From Bacteroidales bacterium UBA1628 (GTDB lineage: Bacteria > Bacteroidota > Bacteroidia > Bacteroidales > UBA932), in assembly GCA_002321335.1 (NCBI GenBank), contig DCMG01000082.1, positions 28,305 through 37,005 of the forward strand: a stretch of DNA of 8,701 bases. The letters are read 5' to 3'. Each line of letters opens with the position of its first letter. The first letter of the stretch is position 1. Position numbers and translations under genes: made by a program. Below are positions 1-5,715 of this stretch, piece by piece. Below the pieces are notes generated by a model that saw only the letters and a program-made list of their open reading frames with translations, was not told the origin of the DNA and ran no database searches.

Positions 1-1429
1 TTCTGGAGAAACTTCCGATCATCCCGTTCTTGCGCCTCTCGGCGATCGTGTCGATGATCTCGATGTCCGAGTCCGCCGCGTCGTAGAACCTTTTGTTCAG
101 CGTGACGAGCCCGTAGCGTCCGACGCTGCAATTGTAAAGCGACTCAAGCGAAGGTGTGGCCGACCCAAGCACCACATTGGCACTGAATATCTTCGCCATC
201 ATAATCGCCGTCTCTCGACCGTTGTACCTCGGGGCGGGGGAGTCCTGCTTGTAGGACGTGTCGTGCTCCTCGTCCACAATCACCAATCCCAACTCTTTGT
301 GTGGCAGGAATATGGCGCTTCGGGTGCCGAGAACGACGTAGCCGTGGCGATTTGTATTCCTTAGAGTTTCGGTGGCGCTGATTTGCGTATCACTTGAGGC
401 ATAGTCTTTAATGACATCGGCGCTTGGGTTGACATTCACATATTCATTTATGTCTTTTGCCGATGCGCAATGTCGAAGGACCGCGGCCACTTCCCGTTTT
501 TTGGACATCGTCTCGCCGGAATGGAACACCAGCAGCTCCTCCGGGAACGTCTCGCTGATTCTGTCCTCCAATTGTCTGCTGAGCGCGATCTCCGGAACCA
601 GAAAAAGCACGTTCTTCCCTCTTGACAACGTTTCCTGTGCCAGCTTTAGATAAATTTCTGTCTTTCCCGATCCCGTCACCCCGTGCAGTAACGCAGGCTT
701 TCCCTTGGCGAAAATCCCTTTGATTTTTGAATATGCCTCTTCCTGCGCCGCAGAGAGTGCGATTTTGTTTCCATAAGAGGGACTTACGGACGCTTCGACA
801 GGCTCTGCGTCTGGATACCCAGCAGCAGACTCTTTCCTTTCGGTCACTGAGCCGTCCCTATCGGTCACTGAGCTTGTCGAAGTGACCTCACCAACCAATC
901 TCTTTACCTCCAAGACCAGCTGCTCTTTTTCTTCTAGATACCTCTTCCGAGCCTCCGCTTTGCGGGCTTTCATTGCCAGTTCTTCCTTTTTCTCTACCCT
1001 CTCTCTCAGCCGCTTGATCTTCTCTTCTATTCTGGCCCTATTCTTCTCCTCTCTCTCCGCCCTCATCACTTCCCGTCGTGCCAACGCTTCCTCCTCTGCC
1101 ACTTTCTGCGCCGGATAAGCCGCCTTGTAAACCTCCCCGACCGTGCATAGGTAATATTCCGCGATCTGCCTCCAAAGAGTGATCTCCTCCACTGAGACCG
1201 GCTCCAGTCCCTCTGCCATCCCGACAACCGGCTTCACCCTTTCCACAATCCCCATGGCCTCCGCCTGCTTTCCAGCGTCCACAACGCTCACGACCCCAAC
1301 ATATTCCTTTCCGGCGAAGTTCACCCGCACCCGGTCTCCGACACATACAGCCACTCCATCTAGATAATAGAACGGCTCCCACTCCAGCCGGAGCGGAAGG
1401 ATAACCTGTATGAAGGTCTTCTTCGACAT
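1..1429 (-). CDS. priA: Primosomal replication-restart helicase PriA (N-terminal 476 codons; 3' end outside window)
   Basis: PriA is the superfamily 2 3'-5' DNA helicase that recognises stalled forks and reloads the replicative helicase. The reverse strand is open from ATG at 1429 to base 1. Residues 1-105 resemble the PriA 3'-DNA-binding domain (FIQVILPLRL, GDRVRVNFAGKEYVGVV, IAEYYLCTVGEVYKAAYP). Residues about 110-180 are extremely Glu/Lys/Arg-rich and look like a long charged helix or coiled coil. Residues about 182-213 come from a palindromic DNA repeat. The helicase core starts near residue 223: Walker A GVTGSGKTE (250-258), VPEIALSRQL (motif Ia), GTRSAIFLP, DEEH box (386-389) followed by DTSYKQ, and motif III LGSATPS. 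A winged-helix domain normally lies between the DNA-binding domain and the core; I see none. About 35-40 extra residues also precede GTRSAIF. An in-frame ATG at 1453 (MFLAKFAT) is an alternative start. The second helicase lobe and zinc-binding region lie beyond the window. Identity is certain from the motifs. Confidence 0.95.
   Translation of the reverse strand, partial: MSKKTFIQVILPLRLEWEPFYYLDGVAVCVGDRVRVNFAGKEYVGVVSVVDAGKQAEAMGIVERVKPVVGMAEGLEPVSVEEITLWRQIAEYYLCTVGEVYKAAYPAQKVAEEEALARREVMRAEREEKNRARIEEKIKRLRERVEKKEELAMKARKAEARKRYLEEKEQLVLEVKRLVGEVTSTSSVTDRDGSVTERKESAAGYPDAEPVEASVSPSYGNKIALSAAQEEAYSKIKGIFAKGKPALLHGVTGSGKTEIYLKLAQETLSRGKNVLFLVPEIALSRQLEDRISETFPEELLVFHSGETMSKKREVAAVLRHCASAKDINEYVNVNPSADVIKDYASSDTQISATETLRNTNRHGYVVLGTRSAIFLPHKELGLVIVDEEHDTSYKQDSPAPRYNGRETAIMMAKIFSANVVLGSATPSLESLYNCSVGRYGLVTLNKRFYDAADSDIEIIDTIAERRKNGMIGSFSR
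791..887. repeat. REP-like palindromic repeat element inside priA
   Basis: Seen directly: GGTCACT (863-869) and AGTGACC (881-887) form a perfect 7-bp inverted repeat around GAGCTTGTCGA. TCGGTCACTGAG occurs twice (840-851 and 861-872). CTTCGACAGGCTC (793-805) is a 12/13 reverse complement of GAGCTTGTCGAAG (870-882). This gives a composite of nested inverted and direct repeats about 97 bp long. From memory, the core CTTCGACAAGCTCAGTGACC resembles a short REP-like family dispersed in many bacterial genomes; I could not check this. The element lies wholly within priA and is read through as residues about 182-213 without a stop, between the charged helix and the helicase core. It may tolerate a surface linker position. 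Exact element boundaries are uncertain. Confidence 0.6.
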
Positions 1430-1492
1430 CGTGGCGAATTTAGCCAAAAACATCCACTCAGCGAAGAAAAATGCAAATTCTTCTCAAAAAAA

Positions 1493-1523
1493 TTTGCAAC
1501 CAAAAGAAAAATGCCTATCTTTG
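1493..1523 (+). promoter_or_regulatory. Bacteroidota-type promoter of tRNA-Phe
   Basis: A -33 element TTTG (1493-1496) is followed after exactly 19 bp by a -7 element TATCTTTG (1516-1523), matching TAnnTTTG. The tRNA starts 17 bp downstream. The surrounding bases 1512-1533 are identical, in inverted orientation, to those of the tRNA-Glu promoter and nearly identical to those of the tRNA-Lys promoter. The site lies in the divergent gap between priA and tRNA-Phe. Confidence 0.82.
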
Positions 1524-1540
1524 CAATCCCAAACGGAAAC

Positions 1541-1613
1541 GGTGTCGTAGCTCAGATGGTAGAGCAATGGACTGAAAATCCATGTGTCGGCAGTTCGATT
1601 CTTCCCGACACCA
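1541..1613 (+). tRNA. tRNA-Phe (anticodon GAA)
   Basis: Full cloverleaf of 73 nt. The acceptor stem GGTGTCG/CGACACC pairs perfectly and is followed by discriminator A. The D arm is GCTC-AGATGGTA-GAGC. The anticodon arm is ATGGA-CTGAAAA-TCCAT, giving anticodon GAA. The variable loop is GTGTC. The T arm is GGCAG-TTCGATT-CTTCC, with one C/T mismatch at the middle pair. CCA is not encoded. The gene is a single-tRNA unit with its own promoter and a strong terminator starting 5 bp after its end. Confidence 0.96.
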
Positions 1614-1617
1614 CTCC

Positions 1618-1652
1618 AAAGCCTCGTAGAATGAGTTCTACGAGGCTTTTTT
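1618..1652 (+). terminator. Rho-independent terminator of tRNA-Phe
   Basis: A perfect 14-bp stem AAAGCCTCGTAGAA (1618-1631) / TTCTACGAGGCTTT (1636-1649) with loop TGAG runs into T residues up to 1652. It begins 5 bp after the tRNA. Confidence 0.93.
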
Positions 1653-1743
1653 GTATCCTATCAGTGCCTTACCTTAATCCGGGGCTAAAGTTCACTATCT
1701 CGGTCTCCCTGTCACTGTCTGATCAGTATCTGGCGGAGTCATC

Positions 1744-1778
1744 AAAAAAAGGAACCGTTCTTTCGAGCGATTCCTTTT
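1744..1778 (-). terminator. Rho-independent terminator of tRNA-Glu
   Basis: Reading the reverse strand, AAAAGGAA pairs with TTCCTTTT. The stem extends through TCG/CGG, has one mismatch, and then closes with TC/GA around a GAAA loop. It ends in seven T residues. It lies 30 bp past the tRNA-Glu end, between the two convergent tRNA units, and could also stop readthrough from the other side. Confidence 0.85.
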
Positions 1779-1808
1779 AATCATTAGGCACCGTTTCCGG
1801 CACCCTTG

Positions 1809-1880
1809 TACTGGGTAGGAGAATCGAACTCCTATTGCAAGATTGAGAATCTTGAGTACTAACCGTTATACGAACCCAGC
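1809..1880 (-). tRNA. tRNA-Glu (anticodon CTC)
   Basis: Reverse-strand cloverleaf of 72 nt. The acceptor is GCTGGGT/ACCCAGT (first pair G-U) with discriminator A. The D arm is GTAT-AACGGTTA-GTAC. The anticodon arm is CAAGA-TTCTCAA-TCTTG, giving anticodon CTC, which reads the Glu codon GAG. The T arm AGGAG-TTCGATT-CTCCT pairs fully. CCA is not encoded. It has its own promoter and terminator and is convergent with tRNA-Phe. Bacteria often read GAG with the TTC isoacceptor alone, so this is probably an additional Glu isoacceptor. Confidence 0.95.
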
Positions 1881-1900
1881 GTGCTTTTGTTTTGGGATTG

Positions 1901-1931
1901 CAAAGATAGGCAATTTTTTTTAACTTCCAAA
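1901..1931 (-). promoter_or_regulatory. Bacteroidota-type promoter of tRNA-Glu
   Basis: Reverse strand: -33 TTTG (complement of CAAA 1928-1931), exactly 19 bp, then -7 TATCTTTG (complement of 1901-1908). The tRNA starts 20 bp downstream of the -7 box. Bases 1891-1912 are an exact reverse complement of 1512-1533 at the tRNA-Phe promoter. Confidence 0.82.
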
Positions 1932-2261
1932 ATTTTCTGTGAAAAATATGGAAAAATCTGAAAATTTTCCTGTGTATAGGATTCCATGGATGACTTTGCA
2001 GGAAAACTGAGGGGCTATATAATATTAGGTAATCATATAACAATGGACTAATATGGCACGAAAGCAGTAGCGGCACAATCTTTTCGCAGTCTGCAATCTC
2101 ACCGCCACTGACATTGTTTGCGAGGATCATCTACGGGCGGTGACAGCCGAATTTTGTGAATATGGCGGCACGCAAAACCGCCCTGGGTACGACTTCAGGT
2201 GTGTGGACTCAAATGGACACTGACGCAATGTAAAAGAGTAGTCAATGCGTATATATTAAAT
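1932..2261. other. Intergenic stretch without a recognisable gene
   Basis: About 330 bp lie between the tRNA-Glu promoter and the rpmE2 terminator. The left half is AT-rich. The right half holds two small inverted repeats: TCACCGCC (2099-2106) / GGCGGTGA (2136-2143), with a 29-nt loop, and GGCGG (2164-2168) / CCGCC (2178-2182). Short open frames here have no coding character. I see no good TAnnTTTG element (the nearest, TGACTTTG around 1992-1999, has a mismatch and no -33 partner). It may be spacer or a degraded RNA gene; nothing more can be supported. Confidence 0.4.
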
Positions 2262-2288
2262 GAGGCCGCGGACAATTTCCGCGGCCTC
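2262..2288 (-). terminator. Terminator hairpin downstream of rpmE2
   Basis: A perfect 11-bp stem GAGGCCGCGGA (2262-2272) / TCCGCGGCCTC (2278-2288) with a 5-nt loop lies 28 bp past the rpmE2 stop codon. On the reverse strand it is followed by an AT-rich tract (ATTTAATATATA) rather than a clean U run. It is the obvious transcript end for rpmE2, although the tail is weak for a classical intrinsic terminator. Confidence 0.75.
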
Positions 2289-2316
2289 TCTTTGTCTATC
2301 GTTTCCGTGACAGAAA

Positions 2317-2568
2317 TTACTTCTGACGGTTCTTGTATCTCTGGTAGAATTTGTCGACGCGTCCGGCGGTGTCAACGAGCTTGACTTTGCCAGTGTAGAA
2401 TGGGTGAGAGGTGTTGGAAATCTCGACCTTTACAACCGGATATTCAACTCCGTCAACAACGAGAGTCTCTTTGGTCTCGGCGCATGAGCGGGTGATGAAC
2501 ACGGTGTCGTTCGACATATCCTTGAAAGCTACAAGGCGGTAGGTTTCGGGATGAAGTCCTTTTTTCAT
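2317..2568 (-). CDS. rpmE2: 50S ribosomal protein L31 type B
   Basis: L31 is a small protein of the large ribosomal subunit that contributes to the bridge between the 50S and 30S subunits. The 83-residue product starts MKKGLHPETYRLVAFKDMSN and contains ITRSCAETKETL, the family stretch ISNTSHPFYTGKVKLVDTAGRVDKFYQRY, and a short basic C-terminus. It has a single Cys (residue 29) and no zinc-binding Cys set, which marks the zinc-independent type B (RpmE2) form; the length is normal. The ATG at 2568 is preceded by an A-rich AATAAAGAA instead of a Shine-Dalgarno sequence. The gene is monocistronic: its own promoter lies about 50 bp upstream and a strong hairpin lies just downstream. In many bacteria type B paralogues are induced by zinc limitation, but no Zur-like operator could be recognised here. 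Confidence 0.96.
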   Translation of the reverse strand: MKKGLHPETYRLVAFKDMSNDTVFITRSCAETKETLVVDGVEYPVVKVEISNTSHPFYTGKVKLVDTAGRVDKFYQRYKNRQK

Positions 2569-2614
2569 TTCTTTATTGTTTTTAAAAGTTGTTATACTTC
2601 TTGTAAACAGTCTG

Positions 2615-2645
2615 CAAAGTTAACCTTTTTTTGAAGATATACAAA
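2615..2645 (-). promoter_or_regulatory. Bacteroidota-type promoter of rpmE2
   Basis: Reverse strand: -33 TTTG (complement of CAAA 2642-2645), exactly 19 bp, then -7 TAACTTTG (complement of 2615-2622). The expected start site is near 2608-2610, giving a 5' UTR of about 40 nt before the ATG at 2568. Confidence 0.82.
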
Positions 2646-2718
2646 TGTATTGCATGCAAAACTTGTTTTGTTTGAAGAATATTCATTGGTTGTTGACGAT
2701 TGATGCTGTGGAATATTG

Positions 2719-3047
2719 AAAAGTAAACCCGTCCCGCAGGATTCCTGACTACCTGCAAATAGCGGCTCCGGCACATTGTTCAGTCACATCCAGGATGGGC
2801 AGCTAATCCATCCCTTGGCGGATAGGAGGGGTGGTTACCTCCAACCGGATACAGCCATCAGGCCATGAAGAGCGATTTGTCCGGTTCTTACGAGGCTCGG
2901 GGTTGGCCGACCCCGGCTTGTTCAACCTTATGCTTCCGGAACTTTCTAACTGCGCGGCCGGCTTTTCAGTCGACGCGCGCAAGCCTTAGGGGCTGGCGAC
3001 CCCTTGTTCAGTCACGGACGGGTTTACAACTTTCAAAGATCGATTTC
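2719..3047 (-). ncRNA. Candidate structured non-coding RNA, about 330 nt, family not recognised
   Basis: The segment is GC-rich between AT-rich flanks and has no convincing reading frame. Its ends pair: GTAAACCCGTCC (2723-2734) is a perfect 12-bp inverted repeat of 3016-3027. Inside are at least seven local helices: 2736-2740/2752-2756, GGATGG 2793-2798/CCATCC 2808-2813, GGAGG 2825-2829/CCTCC 2838-2842, AACCGGA 2843-2849/TCCGGTT 2880-2886, CGGGGT 2898-2903/ACCCCG 2910-2915, TGCGCG 2951-2956/CGCGCA 2976-2981, and GGGG 2989-2992/CCCC 3000-3003. The reverse strand is favoured because a TATCTTTG element lies at 3061-3054 and the closing stem runs into TTTT (2722-2719). The unit TGAACAA recurs at 3010-3004, 2924-2918 and 2782-2776. 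I looked for hallmark motifs of RNase P RNA, tmRNA, SRP RNA and common riboswitches and found none; a divergent 6S RNA cannot be excluded. Ends and strand are inferred. Confidence 0.62.
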
Positions 3048-3053
3048 TTTGTG

Positions 3054-3061
3054 CAAAGATA
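3054..3061 (-). promoter_or_regulatory. -7 promoter element for the candidate ncRNA
   Basis: The reverse strand reads TATCTTTG, a perfect TAnnTTTG match and the same octamer used by tRNA-Phe and tRNA-Glu here. No TTTG is found at the expected -33 spacing; the best nearby is TTTC at 3077-3074, which is too close. The element sits about 27 bp outside the 12-bp closing stem of the RNA candidate. Confidence 0.5.
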
Positions 3062-3220
3062 GCCAACTCCAGCGAAATCTATATGCGTAGATGTGCCTTT
3101 TTTTTAAGAATATCGCGTGGCGAAGACCCAAACTCATATATTTTTCCTAAATTTACGGATGATATGATGTCGTTTTTGATTGTAAATCATAATCAAGGCG
3201 GCCTCTAAATTTAATATTAT

Positions 3221-4309
3221 ATGGAAACACATGTCGTGATTATGGCTGGAGGCATCGGCAGCAGACTTTGGCCTGTGAGCACTCCAGAGATGCCCAAGCA
3301 GTTCATCGACCTGCTTGGAATAGGAAAGACTATGATTCAGTTGACAGTGGACCGTTTCCGGCCTGTCTGTGACCTTAAGAATTTTTGGGTTGTCACTTCG
3401 GCTGGCTATGTGGAAATAGTCAAGTGGCAGCTTCCTGAGATTCCGGCGGCGCATATTCTTGCGGAGCCAGAGCCACGGAACACGGCGCCGTGCATCGCGT
3501 ACGCCTGCTGGAAGATTTCCTCCGTCTGCCCAGACGCCAACATTGTCGTGACTCCGGCCGACGCTTTGATATTAAATGAGCAAAAATTCTCTAATATAAT
3601 CCGGAAGGCCTTGAATTTCACGGCTGCCGGCAACAGGATAGTTACCATTGGCATTGAACCGACGCGTCCGGAAACCGGATACGGGTATATATTCGCTGAA
3701 GAGAAATGCCCAGAGGAGGTTGTCAAGGTTCGGGAGTTCAAGGAAAAGCCTGATCTTGCGACAGCCAAGGAATATCTTGCCGCGGGGACATATTTCTGGA
3801 ACGCAGGCATATTCGTCTGGAGTGCTGCTACCATTGTCGCTCAGATGCGCGCGCACGCTCCGCGGATCGCCGATGTGATGGACAGGATTGCCGCTTCGTT
3901 TGGCACTGAAAATGAGTCGGATGTTGTCAGGAAACTGTTCCCGGCCTGTGAAAAGATATCCATTGATTATGCGGTGATGGAAAAGTCCGAAGAGATATAT
4001 GTGATCGAGGGGAATCTTGGATGGTCCGACCTGGGCAGTTACAGTTCTGTAAAGGAGCATATTCCTTCTCATTATGATGATCCGGTGCTGGATGGTTGCT
4101 CTGAGGATTCTGGCTGCAAGGGGAACAAGACCATAGGAAAGGACGTGCGTCTCTTTGATTGCGCTGGCTGCATAGTCCACGCCGAGGATGCCGGTACGGT
4201 CATTGTGAAAGGTTTGGATGGCTACATAGTGGCAGTCAAAGGGGGAGATGTCCTCGTCTGTCCGCTTGCTGATGAGCAGATGATCAAGGAATATTCAAGC
4301 AAGAGGTAA
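3221..4309 (+). CDS. manC: Mannose-1-phosphate guanylyltransferase (GDP-mannose pyrophosphorylase)
   Basis: It catalyses GTP + mannose-1-phosphate to GDP-mannose + PPi in the cytoplasm, supplying GDP-mannose (and GDP-fucose) for glycans. The 362-residue product has the nucleotidyltransferase signature at residues 10-28 (GGIGSRLWP...PKQF), NTAPCIAYACW (87-97), TGYGYI (152-157), FKEKP (173-177), WNAGIFVW (193-200), SIDYAVMEK (247-255) and GWSDLGS (267-273). A left-handed beta-helix-like C-terminus follows (about 300-350). It lacks the C-terminal phosphomannose isomerase domain of roughly 470-residue bifunctional ManC/AlgA enzymes, so it is the short monofunctional form. The site often written as SDH reads TPADAL (111-116); I believe this is common in the Bacteroidales subfamily but could not check. 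The start follows directly from the signature; no Shine-Dalgarno is visible. A glycosyltransferase gene follows after 40 bp and is probably co-transcribed. Confidence 0.93.
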   Translation: METHVVIMAGGIGSRLWPVSTPEMPKQFIDLLGIGKTMIQLTVDRFRPVCDLKNFWVVTSAGYVEIVKWQLPEIPAAHILAEPEPRNTAPCIAYACWKISSVCPDANIVVTPADALILNEQKFSNIIRKALNFTAAGNRIVTIGIEPTRPETGYGYIFAEEKCPEEVVKVREFKEKPDLATAKEYLAAGTYFWNAGIFVWSAATIVAQMRAHAPRIADVMDRIAASFGTENESDVVRKLFPACEKISIDYAVMEKSEEIYVIEGNLGWSDLGSYSSVKEHIPSHYDDPVLDGCSEDSGCKGNKTIGKDVRLFDCAGCIVHAEDAGTVIVKGLDGYIVAVKGGDVLVCPLADEQMIKEYSSKR

Positions 4310-4349
4310 AGACTTTCGGCCTTCATGAAAATTTCAGGCACGTTGTGGC

Positions 4350-5495
4350 ATGAGGTACGTGTTTATAGTTCAAGGTGAGGGGAGGGGACACCTGACCCAG
4401 GCCATTTCCATGGAAAGGCTTCTGCGTGAGAATGGTCACGAGGTCGCCGCTGTGCTGGTAGGAAAGAGTCCTGCCCGCAAGTTGCCGTCTTTCTTTGCTG
4501 AGACCATCAAGGCACCGGTCGAGATGTTCGAGAGCTTCAACTTTGTGCCCTCGTCCTCAAACCGTAAGGCAAGTTCGCTGAAGACAGGACTGTACAATGT
4601 CCTGCACATAGCAGGTTTCGTGCCGTCTGTCAGATTCATCTCGCGCCGCCTGAAGGATTTGTCCCCGGATGTTGTGGTTAATTTCTATGACATTCTGGGA
4701 ACTCTAGGTTACCGTTTTAGCCGCCTGAAATCCCCGATGGTCTGCCTTGGACACCAATTCCTTTTCCTGCACAAAGACTTCCGTTTCCCACGCGCAGGCT
4801 ATTCCGGCCACTACGCTCTGAATTTTTTCACGAATATGGTGGCTTTGGGAGCGTCCAAGGTCCTGGCCCTCAGTTTCAGACCAATGGACGACGATTCGAG
4901 GCGTAAAATCAAGGTCGTTCCTCCGCTGTTGCGTCCGGCTGTGCTTGATTTGCGTCCTGCATCAGGGTCTGATGATCCGGCAGTGCGCGATGGCGGGTAT
5001 ATTCACGGATATATGCTGAACGCCGGATTCTCGCAAGATGTCATGGAGTGGCATTCGGTTCATCCTGATGTTCCGCTGCGCTTCTTCTGGGACAGGGCAG
5101 GCGAGGGGGCTGTGAAAGTGGTCGATGAGACACTTTCGTTCTATTATCTGAATGACGAGGAGTTCTTGCGCCAGATGGCCGGCTGCCATGCCTATGCTTC
5201 CACGGCTGGATTCGAGTCTGTCTGTGAAGCGATGTATTTGGGCAAACCTCTTTTGATGGTACCGTCACATATAGAACAGAAATGCAATGCTTACGATGCC
5301 ACAGAAGGATACCGGATGACGTTGGCAGCCTCTGGCGAAAATGTGCCTGTTCCGCATCCGGCAGTCGCTTCGGATAGTTTTGATCTGGATCTGCTGTTGC
5401 ATTTCGCTGATAATGAGTTTGTGGCGGATGAATCTTTCCCCGCCTGGGTACGGTCGGCAGATTCGATGTTTTTGAAAGAACTAACTTTTTTGTAA
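4350..5495 (+). CDS. MurG-like GT-B family glycosyltransferase
   Basis: Predicted cytoplasmic or membrane-associated transferase of 381 residues with two Rossmann-like domains. The N-terminus RYVFIVQGEGRGHLTQAI (2-19) is the glycine-rich acceptor-side loop typical of the MurG/MJ1255-like group (Glyco_trans_1_3 type). Residues 284-314 hold the C-terminal donor-site signature STAGFESVCEAMYLGKP...HIEQKCNA, comparable to the GGxxxxxEAxxxGxPxxxxP...Q..NA motif of UDP-sugar transferases. No signal peptide or clear membrane helix is seen. Donor and acceptor cannot be read from the sequence. The gene begins 40 bp after manC in the same direction, so a role in a mannose-containing or related glycan is plausible but inferred. 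The ATG at 4350 is well placed; an upstream ATG at 4325 is out of frame. No terminator follows: the stop lies only 17 bp from the -33 box of the tRNA-Lys promoter. Confidence 0.85.
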   Translation: MRYVFIVQGEGRGHLTQAISMERLLRENGHEVAAVLVGKSPARKLPSFFAETIKAPVEMFESFNFVPSSSNRKASSLKTGLYNVLHIAGFVPSVRFISRRLKDLSPDVVVNFYDILGTLGYRFSRLKSPMVCLGHQFLFLHKDFRFPRAGYSGHYALNFFTNMVALGASKVLALSFRPMDDDSRRKIKVVPPLLRPAVLDLRPASGSDDPAVRDGGYIHGYMLNAGFSQDVMEWHSVHPDVPLRFFWDRAGEGAVKVVDETLSFYYLNDEEFLRQMAGCHAYASTAGFESVCEAMYLGKPLLMVPSHIEQKCNAYDATEGYRMTLAASGENVPVPHPAVASDSFDLDLLLHFADNEFVADESFPAWVRSADSMFLKELTFL

Positions 5496-5511
5496 AATTT
5501 TCTCAAAAATA

Positions 5512-5543
5512 TTTGGAAGTTTCGTCAGAATGCCCTACCTTTG
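5512..5543 (+). promoter_or_regulatory. Bacteroidota-type promoter of the tRNA-Lys pair
   Basis: A -33 element TTTG (5512-5515) is followed after 20 bp by -7 TACCTTTG (5536-5543). The following CAATCCCAA is the same as at the tRNA-Phe and tRNA-Glu promoters. The first tRNA begins 41 bp downstream, leaving a longer 5' leader than in the other tRNA units. Confidence 0.8.
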
Positions 5544-5584
5544 CAATCCCAATCAGGAAGACCACTTCTTGAAAAGGTTGGAAA

Positions 5585-5657
5585 GATTCGTTAGCTCAGT
5601 TGGTAGAGCACAACACTTTTAATGTTGGGGTCTCGGGTTCGAGCCCCGAACGGATCA
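5585..5657 (+). tRNA. tRNA-Lys (anticodon TTT)
   Basis: Cloverleaf of 73 nt. The acceptor is GATTCGT/ACGGATC with one T-G pair and discriminator A. The D arm is GCTC-AGTTGGTA-GAGC. The anticodon arm is CAACA-CTTTTAA-TGTTG, giving anticodon TTT. The variable loop is GGGTC. The T arm TCGGG-TTCGAGC-CCCGA is fully paired. CCA is not encoded. It is the first member of a tandem with the CTT isoacceptor. The 58-bp spacer contains a small imperfect hairpin (AAAGgAGC...GCTtCTTT) that could be a processing or weak pause site. Confidence 0.97.
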
Positions 5658-5715
5658 CAAAAGGAGCTTCGCTTCTTTCCAGAGTTAAGGTTAAGGCCGG
5701 CGCTCAAGACAAAAT

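Noticed and set aside
111..116. ManC residues TPADAL read as a missing catalytic histidine (residue numbers within the protein starting at 3221)
   Set aside because: The aspartate is present and all other motifs are intact; I believe this variation is normal in the Bacteroidales subfamily, so it is not reported as inactivation.
882..1382. Open frames antisense and out of frame to priA (Ser-rich 78 aa, Gly/Arg-rich 114 aa)
   Set aside because: They are mirror products of the Glu/Lys-rich low-complexity coding stretch of priA, which is itself supported by helicase motifs.
1777..2130. A 117-aa open frame on the - strand
   Set aside because: It runs straight through the tRNA-Glu gene, its promoter and its terminator; no protein-like features.
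2719..3047. Candidate RNA as RNase P RNA
   Set aside because: AGAAAGTTCCGGAAGC on the reverse strand faintly resembles the conserved GAGGAAAGTCCGGGC, but it has an extra base and lies too far from the 5' end. No matching ACAGAA...GGCTTA near the 3' end is present.
2865..3062. A 65-aa open frame on the + strand over the RNA candidate
   Set aside because: Composition is set by hairpin sequence, there is no ribosome-binding region, and it ends in the promoter element of the opposite strand. It is a chance open frame.
3407..4180. Long antisense open frames over manC (142 and 202 aa)
   Set aside because: Shadow frames opposite a gene with complete nucleotidyltransferase motifs; no independent start signals or known motifs.
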